Shown here one piece after another: positions 36,007 through 47,018 of a DNA stretch of 64,000 nucleotides. Under the pieces are notes generated by a model that saw nothing but the letters and a program-made list of their open reading frames with translations, made no database searches and was not told the DNA's origin. The stretch's first letter is position 1, and each line of letters starts with the position of its first letter. A program made the translations under genes and the position numbers. Origin of the DNA: Pratylenchus scribneri (lineage: Eukaryota > Nematoda > Chromadorea > Rhabditida > Pratylenchidae); NCBI GenBank assembly GCA_030063045.1, contig JAQSEB010000004.1, positions 620,001 to 684,000 of the forward strand, read 5' to 3'.

Positions 36007-36367
36007 TTAATGGAAAATCTTTTGTAAAGCTTCTTTCAATATTTGTACAATTTCATCTTTATTTGTGATTATATCCGTCAAATTTTTATGATTTTCTGGT
36101 TCTGAAAGGCCTAAAAATTAAATATTTTAGAATATCCTGAAAATTTATACTTACAACAAATATAATTTTGATTGCATTCATAATTTTTTGGACATTTAAA
36201 ATTTACACAATCTAAAATAAAAAATTCGTTCATGTGAATGTAAAAGGATAAGACTTACTTCCAATTTCGATAATTTCATTTTCCGAATTATTGGCACAAA
36301 TTGAATGAACAATTTTGCAAAAAAGAGTTGAAATTATGAGCAAAATTAAAAATAATTTATTCAACAT
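36007..36367 (-). CDS. Small secreted cysteine-rich protein
   Basis: Three short exons splice in frame and would be missed by a length cut-off. Exon 1 (ATG 36367) gives a clear signal peptide, MLNKLFLILLIISTLFCKIV, and a short acidic linker (NNSENEIIEI). Exon 2 (about 36209-36155) gives CVNFKCPKNYECNQNYIC. Exon 3 (about 36110-36007) gives CLSEPENHKNLTDIIT and ends EALQKIFH. The mature chain would have about 80 residues with five or six cysteines. The C-x4-CP-x2-YxC-x4-C spacing is like the first half of a follistatin/EB-type knot, but the fold is not assured. Donor and acceptor sites (GTAAGT / TTTTAG) are good. Its start lies 112 bp from that of the divergent F-box-like gene. Confidence 0.65.
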
Positions 36368-36479
36368 TATTAAATGGAGGGTTTTCTAATTCACCCAAAT
36401 CCATTTTTGCCTTTTTATATCCCATTTTAAACAAAGAAACTATATTTGGAACTCATTGTTCTATTTTTTAGCGAGCATA
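36368..36479. promoter_or_regulatory. Compact bidirectional promoter
   Basis: Only 112 bp separate the start codons of the small secreted-protein gene (-) and the F-box-like gene (+). TTTTTATATCCCATTTTAAA near 36410 could serve as a TATA-like element. The plus-strand gene may have a trans-splice acceptor at TTTTTTAG just before 36471. Confidence 0.4.
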
Positions 36480-38145
36480 ATGGATGAGGATTTGATGAAG
36501 GATTTTGTTGGCAAAACTGTTGAATTCAAATTACAATGTTTGGCTATGATAAAGAACATCAATGGAGAAGAAAATGAATCGCCGAAAAAAATGACAATTC
36601 AACAAAAAGATGCCGATAATATTTCGACTGCCACAAGTGCCTCATTCATTGACAAAGAAGAGGAAATTGACCAACAAAAAGTTCGCTATTTATTTCATTT
36701 TTAAAAAATAATTCAAAAATTGCAGGTAATTGGTGCTGAAAAACAAACAGTCAAAATAATTACCACAGAGCTTGGCGAATTGGCCAAAATTACAGAGAAA
36801 TTACGTCTGAAATTGTCGACAATTTGCCAATGTCAATTCGATGACCCTTTGTTTGAAGTGCTCAAATTCCTGGATAGGAAACAAATATTGCATTATGGCC
36901 AACTAATCAATCATCGTCTCAGTAAAATAATCTCAAGAAGCGCCGAACAATGGCCAAAATTCAAATTTGGTAGACTTCATGTGTTCACTGATGAAGATTT
37001 GAAACGCACAACACAATATTGGATGTTCAAAAATAGGAAAGAATTGAAAGTACCTTCGACGGAGTTGGCACCAATTTTAGGGGCATTGGAAATATCGGTG
37101 AGGTTTTTTAATAATTTAAAATATTTTTTATATAATATTTAGACATTATTGAAGTTGGATCCTCAAAAGAAAACAATAACAAATCCAATCAATTTAATGC
37201 GCCATTATTCGGAGACAGCGGTTGAAAATGCCCAGCCAAAAAGCATTTATTTATTCATTAATACGGATGAGAATGATGTGGAAAATGAGGAAAATTCTGA
37301 AATCTTGGGAACAGAAAATGGTCGATATTTTATTCAATTGCCTGCCAAATTGGATTTTACCAGCGCCGTTGCTTCAGCAATTTATTGGTTCAGAGAATTA
37401 TCAAAAGTAATTGAATTAATAATTTTTTAATAAATTCAAATATTATTTAGGTTCATTTTGTTTCTGTGCATTTTGAGAATTATCGATGGACAAGTGCATT
37501 TTACACATTTCTCAACAATTTTGGAATCTCAAAATTTTTGCCAATCTCTGCTGGCTCATTCAAGTCCTACAATCCTGTCACTATCAATTTTCTTTGCAAT
37601 GCCATCAAAACCTATTCATTGATAACTTTATGGGAAATTCGCGGTGACAATGAATTTTTGCGCTATTTGGTCGGAAATCAACAACATGAAAATATCACTG
37701 AAAAGAGGATCCCCGAATACATGAGAATTTATAATTTTCTGCCTCAACAAATTGCTGATTCCACAAATGGAGGAGAAATGAGCTTTTTCGATGCTTTAAT
37801 TAAAGTAATTTTATTATTTTTTTTTAAATAAATTTAATTTTTTAGCATGCAAAGAATGACCAAAATCCTTGCCAATTTATTCAACATATTGACTTGAATT
37901 TCAAAGCGAATCCTGCTCAATGGGTCAAAATTGTGCCAGGAATGTCGCTCATCTACAAATGCCAAACATTCAAAGTCGATGAGGAAGATGGAACAGAAAA
38001 TGAGACAATCGAAATTCGCTATAGGATTCAAAATAAAAATGGGCGAAAATTTGAAATCCGGATGGAATGTGAACCCAACATGTTGGACCAACAAATGGTG
38101 AATTTTGGGGAATATTTCTCATTTATTTTTAATATTCTCAATTAA
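36480..38145 (+). CDS. F-box-like nematode protein (B)
   Basis: This is a five-exon gene. Exon 1 (ATG 36480) encodes MDEDLMKDFVGKTVEFKLQC and an acidic/Lys segment. Exon 2 begins with a Glu/Lys coiled stretch, then the F-box-like region DDPLFEVLKFLDRKQILHYG with NHRLSKIISRSAEQWPKFKF. Downstream exons carry INLMRHYSETAVENAQPKSI, an acidic loop, then VHFVSVHFENYRWTSAFYTF and KTYSLITLWEIRGDNEFLRY. The last exon has EIRYRIQNKNGRKFEIRMEC. This resembles the large nematode F-box families, in which a weak F-box is followed by a fast-evolving substrate-binding region. It shares exon layout with F-box-like A at 12-13 kb, so the two may be distant paralogues. Family assignment is by pattern only. Confidence 0.65.
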
Positions 38146-38398
38146 GCATTCATTTGTGCTGATATTGATGGAGGAGGAAGAAGTAAAGAAATGAAAAATA
38201 ATTTGAATACGGGCATCGGCATATGCAATAATATTTAATAATGAAGAAAAAGAAACCCAGTTCAATCCAGTGAATTTATTGTGCATATACATATAATCTA
38301 CAAATAAATATTTTTATTTCTTGAATCAATTTTATATTTTATTATTTTTAAATATATTTATTAATGGGAAGGCGAAGGGAGATTTTAGACTATAATTC

Positions 38399-39581
38399 AG
38401 CCTGTTTTAATTCCGCCTGGCGAACTTAGAATAATTACGCCTGTTTTATTTCCGCCTTACGAACTTAGAATAATTCCGCCTGTTTTAATTCCGCCTGGCG
38501 AACTTAGAATAATTCCGCCTGTTTTAATTCCGCCTGGCGAACTTAGAATAATTCCGCCTGTTTTAATTCCGCCTGGCGAACTTAGAATAATTCCGCCTGT
38601 TTTAATTCCGCCTGGCGAACTTAGAATAATTCCGCCTGGCGAACTTAGAATAATTCCGCCTGTCGAACTTAGAATAATTCCGCCTGTTTTAATTCCGCCT
38701 GGCGAACTTAGAATAATCCCGCCTGGCGAACTTAGAATAATTCCGCCTGTTTTAATTCCGTCTGGCGAACTTAGAATAATTCCGCCTGGCGAACTTAGAA
38801 TAATTCCGCCTGTTTTAATTCCGCCTGGCGAACTTAGAATAATTCCGCCTGGCGAACTTAGAATAATTACGCCTGTTTTAATTCCGCCTGGCGAACTTAG
38901 AATAATTCCGCCTGGCGAACTTAGAATAATTCCGCCTGTCGAACTTAGAATAATTACGCCTGTTTTAATTCCGCCTGGCGAACTTAGAATAATTCCGCCT
39001 GGCGAACTTAGAATAATTCCGCCTGGCGAACTTAGAATAATTACGCCTGTTTTAATTCCGCCTGGCGAACTTAGAATAATTCCGCCTGTCGAACTTAGAA
39101 TAATTCCGCCTGTTTTAATTCCGCCTGGCGAACTTAGAATAATCCCGCCTGGCGAACTTAGAATAATTCCGCCTGTTTTAATTCCGCCTGGCGAACTTAG
39201 AATAATTCCGCCTGGCGAACTTAGAATAATTCCGCCTGTTTTAATTCCGCCTGGCGAACTTAGAATAATTCCGCCTGGCGAACTTAGAATAATTACGCCT
39301 GTTTTAATTCCGCCTGGCGAACTTAGAATAATTCCGCCTGGCGAACTTAGAATAATTCCGCCTGGCGAACTTAGAATAATTACGCCTGTTTTAATTCCGC
39401 CTGGCGAACTTAGAATAATTCCGCCTGGCGAACTTAGAATAATTACGCCTGTTTTAATTCCGCCTGGCGAACTTAGAATAATTCCGCCTGGCGAACTTAG
39501 AATAATTCCGCCTGTTTTAATTCCGCCTGGCGAACTTAGAATAATTCCGCCTGTTTCTAACAAGAATAAATCCGCCTGTTC
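38399..39581 (-). repeat. GGCGGAATTAT-core minisatellite, array 4
   Basis: This is the largest array, about 1.2 kb, with the core written on the minus strand. It is built from two unit types: 24 bp (spacer TCTAAGTTCGCCA) and 15 bp (spacer AAAACA). These combine as 39-bp and 63-bp higher-order units. All unit lengths are multiples of three, so the minus strand stays open for 368 codons as a Gly/Ile/Ser/Pro repeat. It is the only array outside a recognised gene. Confidence 0.95.
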
Positions 39582-42486
39582 TTATTGGATTAATTTTTAG
39601 CCCTAACATTTAATATCGCTTGTTTGCCTCAAACAGAAACACAATCCCGATCCCGATGATGTTATTGTGATTACAATTTACTTTGCCTTGATCCAAATCA
39701 ATTTTATTATTTTTAAATATGGCTATATAAAGGAATGGGGAACTTATTCCGATCCGCCAACAACCAACCCCGTTTTCAAGTGCATTTAGATTTAGCGCCA
39801 ACAACCCCCTCGGGCGCAAATCCAGGTCAGGAAGAAAGGAGAAACTAGAGAAGTCTGATGCACCCCAATGCCCGAGAATGGAGGGAAGAGGTGGTTGCTT
39901 GATTCGATGGGGCTGCTTTTGGTCTTGTTCCTTCCATTTCCTTCTTCCTGAAAGAATGAATGTTGAATTGTGAGGAATGAAGCTAGTGCTCTTCTTCTTT
40001 TAATTCTAATGCTACTGCTCATTCCCCGACCCCAATATGGTGGTTGTGGGGCTCATCATCCGTCTTCCAACCAACTTCCGATTTCCAATTACCCGCCTCC
40101 TCTCGCTGCCGGAAAAGGGAAGGAAGTCTTCTTCAACTTTGCTGCTCATCATCTTTCGCCGCCAGGCGCAAATTTGCTCAAATTCCATATTCGGCTTCCA
40201 AGCCACTGCCATCTTCAATTCACAATCCGCAGTCATCACAATTCAATCCACCAGAGACAAATTCCGGAAGATGGGATGTTATGCCGATCAACTGAAGCAA
40301 AATGGAGACGATAATCATCCGCCGTCCCAAGAGCCAAATAGGCATAACAATAACAATGAGGAAGAGCAACAATTCGGGGACAATCCATCAACTAACTTAA
40401 AAAGGCCCGATTTGAAAGGTCCTCCTCATTTTTATTTTTTGTTATCTCTGAATTTTAGGAACTTTTTCATGTTTGTTGTGCCGAAAACAATTTTGCCACT
40501 CGTCATCATTGTCTCGGCATAAAATGCAAACTCATTTTCGACGTTTCCGCTGCACAATTTGCAACAAACAAATTTCTAGTGAGAATCATTTTTGAATTTT
40601 TTTCAATTCGTTTTTAAATCAAAAATGGGATGATGAGGGCACGGAATTGGGTCGAAAATATGCAATTGTTGTTGATGAATGTGAATAATTGAGGGAGGGA
40701 AGGATTCCATTCACCCTCAAAGGGAGGGATGGACAACCAAAAGTAAGCTTATCCCCCTCAATCGGACTTTTGTGCAATCGCCAAAAACGGCCCACAAAAA
40801 ATGTTGGAAAATGTGCTGTGGCTTCCTCCTCTCTTTCGCTTCTGATGAATTGCGCGGGTTAATCCGTTAAGCCCGTGTCGATCTTCATTTAATTCCCCCT
40901 TCGCCTTTTCAAATTCCCAAAAATGTCCGCAGGTCACATCCACACACATTTAATGGCCCTTTTAGGGCACCAGTCTCAATTTAAATTGCACAATTCATTT
41001 CCTTCCTTTCATTTACATTCCATTCATTCAATCTAAAAAGCAACTTTATATCATCAATGTTGACCAATCAAAAAAAAAAAATATATTGTTTGTTCTGTGG
41101 TCATTTGGCCAATCCCATCATTCATTTAATGGGCCATCTTCCCGGCATTCCATTCATTTCATTCATTCGTCCATTTTTCCTAACCAATTCATTTTTATTT
41201 TCAATCGTAAAATTGCATAATATTGTACAAAAGACATTCATTCATAAAATTTTATCACTCGCGCAATTGGCCTCCCACTCCTCCCATCAATTTCTTGTTC
41301 AAATATCAGCTAAATTCGACAATTTGCGCATTTTTAAAACCACTTTTTCCTTTCATCCTGCAGTTTTCCGTCCTTTTTGTGGCTGCCCCTGACCCTCAAA
41401 TACCTGCCTTTGCAATTCCTTTCCTTTCACCAAAAAAAAGCAATCATCGGTCACTTTCGCTCCAAAATCAAAACCAATCAGCCCCCCTCGATTGCGGAAC
41501 ACCAAAAATGGGTGAAATGCACACAAGGGCACAATCCATGTGCAAGGTGATAAGCCTCTGTGCCGCCTTTGCTTGATTGGTTTGATCTCTTCGGAATTGA
41601 GAGCAGTAAAGCAATTCCGGATTGGTGCCAGCCGGCTGAATTCTTCACCCACACAAATGAATGCCCGCCTCCACTCAATCACCTCATTCCATTCTGGATT
41701 TCATTTGTTGATCCACAAAAAAAAACAGTGAAATTCATTTGTGTTGATGTGAATGCCTAGAGTCCAAATCCCAAAAATATTTTATTCCCCAATAGCAGGT
41801 TCCATTCCCTGCGGCATCAAAACGTCATCGGGGCCCTTTTCCACTCATTCCCGTCCATATATTCATTCATTCATTGTTCCTTTTTGCATATATTGGACTT
41901 TGCGGGTCTGCCAAGTCGCAAAAGCCTCTGCTGCCGATTTTCACGTCATCGACCTGCAGCGTTTCTCCTCCACCCTTTTCCAAGTTGTTTCCTCCAAATC
42001 CTCTGGCTTTCGCTGATTTTTTGGGCTAATATTCCATTGCAGAGGGCCCAAGACAAGAAGACATTTTTGGTTGAGCAACACTGGATGGAGGAAGGGGGTG
42101 GGGATGAACAGGAACGAGATGAAAGCGAAGGGAATATGGAAAGGCTAATGGATGCAAAGAAGGGGAGAATATTGCAATCGCTGGTTCAGGGGCAGCATCG
42201 AGATTAGCTAATAGGGGCTTGGGGGAAAGGGATGGCTGGTTGCGCGGATCACAAAGGCAAAGGGGGAACCTTTGCCAGTATCCGTCTCCCCCACAATTCT
42301 CCTTTTTGATACCCCCATTTTCATATCTTTATACACCACCCAAAAAAACATTCATGGCCATTCAACCAATTGGCCCAATTCATCCTTTCCCCTCCTCTTT
42401 CACCATTTCATCTTCGCCAATATTTTAAAGCACTTTGAGTGCCAACCAAAAATGCCATCATATTTTCCCAATTATCAAAGAATAAT
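39582..42486. other. Intergenic, with possible unassigned exons
   Basis: No complete gene can be built. Two plus-strand pieces look exon-like. One at about 40270-40415 starts MGCYADQLKQNGDDNHPPSQ and ends at a GTCC donor. The other is at 42042-42207, after a good acceptor (TTCCATTGCAG), with MERLMDAKKGRILQSLVQ and a TAG. They could belong to one gene or be 5' exons of the HTH gene, but I cannot join them. The rest has runs of CATTCATT-type sequence and biased, unconvincing frames. Confidence 0.35.
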
Positions 42487-44294
42487 ATGAACAATGAACG
42501 GCCGAATAATCCTTTTTTATTGGCCGTCCAATTCCAACAAAAAGGGCAACAGAATTCAATTTTCGAAAATCCAGAGGAGGAAAAAATAATGAAAAATGAG
42601 GAAGGAATTTGTGAAAATATGACGAAAAATGGCATCGGAGAAGGAGAAAAAGTGACGGAAAAGAGAAAGAAGAAACCATACAAGGAGCTGACTCTGGAGG
42701 AAAAAGTGGAATTAATTCGATTGGCCGAAAGATGCGCAAATTTGTCACAAGCAAACATTGCTGAAAAATATGAAATTGCCAAATCAAATGTTTGCCGTAT
42801 TTTGCAACGAAAAGAGGAATATATTCGCGCATTGGAAAGTGCCGGCTTTTCGGGTTCCCGGAAAAGGAAATTGCGAACGCTGGGGCCGGAGGAGGAAAAG
42901 GAAAGGGAAAATCATCAAAGATTGACGACGGCTGAAGGGGAAATTGGGGTGAAAAAAGAAGGAAAGAATAAAGAAAAGCCAACATTGGATGGAAAAAATG
43001 GCACAGAAATTGCCGGGGAGGAAGGTAAATATGAATGAATGGAATAAATGGAGATAAATTTGTGTGTTTGAATAAAATTGTTTTGATAAAATTAGAAAAT
43101 AAATTCGTTCATTTCTGAAATGCTCAACTTATTCAGATAATGAAGCTTTGCGTGCCCATATGGCATCTGAACATCAAAATGGCCGTGTGTTCCTTTGCCG
43201 ATGCTGCAATTGGGCATTCAGGGACAAAAATGAATTGCATCGTCATTTGAAGGCAAGACGGGAAGAATGGCAAAATACAATTGAAATTAATTATTTTTTT
43301 TTAAAGAATCGTCGGGCAAAGGAACAACCAAAAATGGTAGAAGAACCACCGAAAGCGTTCCAAAATTCGGTAGCAGAGGACAAGTCCATTGGCATTCCCT
43401 CCAATCGGCCATCATCGCCATTTCCTCCCCCAGTGGCTGATCGGCATCAACATTTGCTGATGGCCAACCTTTGGAACAGCATTTTGCTTGGCCAAAATCG
43501 TCTTATTAGGGAAATGAGAACAGCGGGGAATGGAGAGGATGGATCAACGGGTCGAGTCTATGAAATGAACGATGATGGCCCACAATTCCCTCCACAAATG
43601 GCCACAATCAATCATCAGCCAGTCCCACCGCCACCATTGCCAATTTCCTCCTCCTCATCGGTGATTGTCCAAAATGGAACGGCCAATATGGGCCAAAGTT
43701 CACAACAACAAACCGGGCTGAGCCCATCCGAATCATCCGACATTGAATTGACCATAATCAGCAATAGTAGCAGCAGTTCTTCTTCGTCTTCCGCCTCCTC
43801 CTCTTCATCTTCCCATAACAATGCCATTTCACCCAGTCAATCCTGCTCATCTTCCTCAATAAAAAATGTAAATGTTCCGTTGATTGAACAAATTTGCCAA
43901 CCGCCAACTTCACCGCTGGAATGCCCCCAATGTGCATTGATGAAACCAAAATTGGCATTGTTGCAGACAAGATGCTCCTATTTGGAGGTCTACAATGGCA
44001 CACTACAGGCAAGTATCCTCAAGAGAGTTGATTTGTGTGAAAATTGCCCCAAAATTTGCCCAGAATGAATTGGTGCGATTGAATGCAAAATGCATTTTGG
44101 CCGAACAATGCATTCGAAGATTGGAGCTGGATTTGAGACAATGGAGGGAACGGAATGATTTATTGCGTTATCGGCTACTGGAATGCCGAGAGAAAGCCCT
44201 TTCAATGATTCAGACTGGCGGAGGAGCAAATGGGGCGGCACATTTGGAATTGAACAAATTTGTTGGTGAAATGTTGAAAATCACACTGGTCTAA
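42487..44294 (+). CDS. HTH-psq/CENP-B-type and zinc-finger-like transcription factor
   Basis: This is a putative nuclear DNA-binding protein. ATG 42487 starts MNNERPNNPFLLAVQFQQKG. A basic stretch (TEKRKKKPYKELTLEEKVEL) leads into a helix-turn-helix of the Pipsqueak/CENP-B N-terminal type: IRLAERCANLSQANIAEKYE then IAKSNVCRILQRKEEY. Exon 2 (43137) has a degenerate C2H2-like region, ALRAHMASEH then FLCRCCNWAFRDKNELHRHL, in which the last His ligand is not visible. A Pro- and Ser-rich linker follows, including a run of about 20 residues of mostly Ser (43770-43815). At the end a CxxC (CPQCALMKPKL) leads into a coiled coil, interrupted by a GC-AG intron (44009-44063), with AEQCIRRLELDLRQWRERND. 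43252-43308 may be a further GC-AG intron. Upstream exons are possible. Confidence 0.7.
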
Positions 44295-44519
44295 TGAATT
44301 TCACAAATTAAGAGGGATTCATTTGGGATTCCAAATTTATATGACCCGTCTTTCTTTCCTCCTAGGTGCCTTCTTGTTTTCTAATTTTCTAAAAATATAA
44401 TAAAAATGCAGTGCGGTGTTTCATAAAAAAGTGCAAAAAAGAGTTGGATAAAATAAAAGGGGAATTGGTTAGATTAATGAGTGAATATGGTATTGGATAT
44501 TGGTAGGCATGGAGAAATT

Positions 44520-44805
44520 TTTTAATTCAATTCTTTCCGGAAAGTTTTTTAATTCAATTTGTTCCGGAAAGTTTTTTAATTCAATTTGTTCCGGAAAGTT
44601 TTTTAATTAAGTTTTCCGGAAAGAATTTAATTAAGTTTTCCGGAAAGAATTTAATTAAATTTTCCGGAAAGAATTTAATTAAGTTTTCCGGAAAGAATTT
44701 AATTAAATTTTCCGGAAAGAATTTAATTAAGTTTTCCGGAAAGAATTTAATTAAGTTTTCCGGAAAGAATTTAATTAAGTTTTCCTGGAAAGATTTTATT
44801 AGTCC
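44520..44805 (+). repeat. TTCCGGAA tandem repeat, 24-bp unit
   Basis: About eleven units contain the palindrome TTCCGGAA. A left block has unit TTTTTTAATTCAATT(T)G-TTCCGGAAAG. A more homogeneous right block has AATTTAATTAAG(T/A)-TTTTCCGGAAAG. Degraded singletons follow near 44885-44915. It lies just 3' of the HTH/zinc-finger gene. The core differs from the GGCGGAATTAT family. Confidence 0.92.
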
Positions 44806-45458
44806 TTAACCTTATTAATTAGCTTGGACTACAGTAGGAAAATAGAAAAGTCCCCTTAGGCATTTTTGACATTGACAGTTTTTTAATTCAATTTCTTCTG
44901 GTAAGTTTTAATTCAATGTCTATTTTTGCACATTTTTAGAAAACACATTTGCATATTTTCCTAATCTGTATTATTTCATATGTTCCATCATCCACCAAAA
45001 AAAAATGAATTATTGTCTGCCTTTTAATTTTAATATTTATTTTATTGACCATTCATCAATGATTGCATTTTACAATTAAAAATTTATATTTTGGATTAAT
45101 TATTCACATATAATTCATTCATATCATAAAATAATCACAATTTGAGTGGAAATTACAACCAATATTAATTTTGTTGTGAATTTTTGCATTTTTAAATGAT
45201 TTGGATTGCAGCCAGCAGCAGAGGAAGTGATGATGGGATAAGGACAAAATGTTTTGTCTCCTTCCTGCGTGGTTGGATGGATAGATGAGGGGGATAATTG
45301 GGCCAAATACAATAATTATTATAAAAATGTGGAGGAGGGAATGGATGGGCAAAAGTACAACAAAACAAAATAATATTAAAGCAGGAAATATTAAAATTTG
45401 GCCACATGTTTTGTCTGGGAATGGAATGGAATGGTGCAAAAATTGATTGGCCACATTA
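44806..45458. other. Intergenic / 3' flank of GPCR gene
   Basis: These about 650 bp contain AT-rich sequence and the long 3' flank of the receptor gene, with open but featureless minus-strand frames downstream of its stop. No separate gene is supported. Confidence 0.45.
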
Positions 45459-47018
45459 TCAAAGAATATCACTGGATATTCGATTGACTGAAGTGTATTG
45501 TTCATGTTGATGTTTGGTTTTGTTGCGGCGACACAATAAAATGTTCATGAAATTCAGCCGATATTGGGGCAATACGGTGACAGTGAGCAACGGATTGAGC
45601 ATCTAATAAAAATAGCAATCAAAATATGTATTTGGGGCACATCACCCACCGAATTCAAATAGACCAAATACATCATGAGCCAATAGAGGAAAATGGTCAA
45701 ACATTCGTTGGTTCGTTGCGGATTCAATGACCTAAAAATTCATTGAATTCACATCAAAAAATTCATGCAAATTTGCACCTTTGAAGGCCAGCAAATCTGT
45801 AGGGGAGCAAAGTGAAAGCAGTGAAAACGGTGGTCATGAAAATGAAATAAAATGTGCGCATTTTGGCAGCCATTGCCGAATGGGAGCGTTGCGTGGATGG
45901 AGAGGATTCACGCGGAGTTCGGAGTAAATGTTCTTAAATAGCAAAGTAAATTTGGGGAGAATTGATCGGAAATTTGCCTTGGGCCTTGATTTGACGTCGA
46001 TGTTCGCCAACAACTTTCATTATGTAAATGGCCACAACCAACGATGTTACTGTTGGAATGACGCCCACACAAATCATGAAGGGCAAATAGATGTGCAATC
46101 GATTGGGGAATATGGCCAATGTTATACTAAAATGGAGGGGAATATTATTGAATTGAACAATTTTGGGTGTACCAATCCTCATCGACGCAATGGAATGATT
46201 CCGTGGCCCAGGCGAACAGGACGAATGTTGTGCTCAAAACCCAACTGGCAGTGACCAAATAGATGGCACGAGCCCGGGTGAAACAAGTGGAATATCTATT
46301 TTAGGGAATTAAGAGGGAAATGAATGGGTGGAACACACCTTAGTGGGAATCGGAAGAAAAATAGCTTGTCGAGATTGAGGAAAACCAGCGAAATTGATGA
46401 AACAATCAGGCCTATCCAACACAACATATGCATTATGGCCGAAACGAATCGAGGGAATTTTTGGATTAGGCCAGCCCTGGGGGCCAATTCGACGGGATAG
46501 CAAAGTGCTGAAAAAAATGGGAGAATAAAGGGATAAAAGGGGATTGGGTGGGCTAACCGGTGAGCAAAAAGTCGGCCACAGTCATACTTAACAAAAAAAC
46601 ATGCATACACTAAAATGGAGGGGGGAATGAGATGGTAGAAATGGATGAAGGGGAAACCGTACCTTATCGCTGGTTTTACGCCGAATATGCTTTAGGGCGG
46701 CAAAAATGACATAAAGTTGAAGGAATGAGGAGGCTACGGTCATCACAAACATCACCGCATCCATATCCTCTGTGAAGTGAATTATTGTGTTGGCGGAAAT
46801 AATCTGCAAATTTAGTTAATTTTTGAGGATTTTTTGGCCATATTACTGACATGAGAATTTGTGCACACTTCATCCGCTCCATCCTCCTCCATTGCACTGC
46901 TATTTAGTGGAAATGCGCTGCTGGCTTCTGCTTCTGTTTCGGCCGATGAAAAATCCCCGAAAATTATTTGTTGTTGCACAATTTCGCCACTGTTTGGCGC
47001 ATCCACCGGCATTGGCAT
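45459..47018 (-). CDS. Rhodopsin-like G protein-coupled receptor
   Basis: A seven-helix receptor reconstructed across about eight exons. ATG 47018 begins an acidic N-terminus with glycosylation sites (NSS near 46902, NSH near 46856). TM1: AVMFVMTVASSFLQLYVIFA. TM2: VFLLSMTVADFLLTALC. TM3: MHMLCWIGLIVSSISLVFLN followed by LDK where DRY normally stands, then FFFRFPLRYS. TM4: AIYLVTASWVLSTTFVLFAW. The second loop has HC for the disulphide. TM5: YLPFMICVGVIPTVTSLVVA. TM6: FYFIFMTTVFTAFTLLPY. TM7: IFLYWLMMYLVYLNSMLNPL, with NPLLT in place of NPxxY. The tail ends RISSDIL. The ligand is unknown. The LDK variant and short tail suggest a nematode orphan or amine/peptide receptor. The in-frame sequence is open upstream of the ATG, so an earlier exon is possible. 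Confidence 0.85.

Noticed and set aside
38457..39563. 368-codon Gly/Ile/Ser/Pro repeat frame as a structural protein
   Set aside because: It is entirely tandem minisatellite DNA whose units happen to be multiples of three. The same core occurs in non-coding intronic arrays. No splice or start context supports it.
43615..44012. Minus-strand Glu/Leu-rich frames at 43.6-44.0 kb
   Set aside because: Antisense shadow of the Ser-rich linker of the HTH/zinc-finger gene.
45931..46010. Third GC-AG intron in the GPCR gene
   Set aside because: A GC donor (GCAAAT) would work, but a GT donor (CGAC|GTCAAA) in the same exon also keeps frame, so the ordinary GT-AG reading is preferred.
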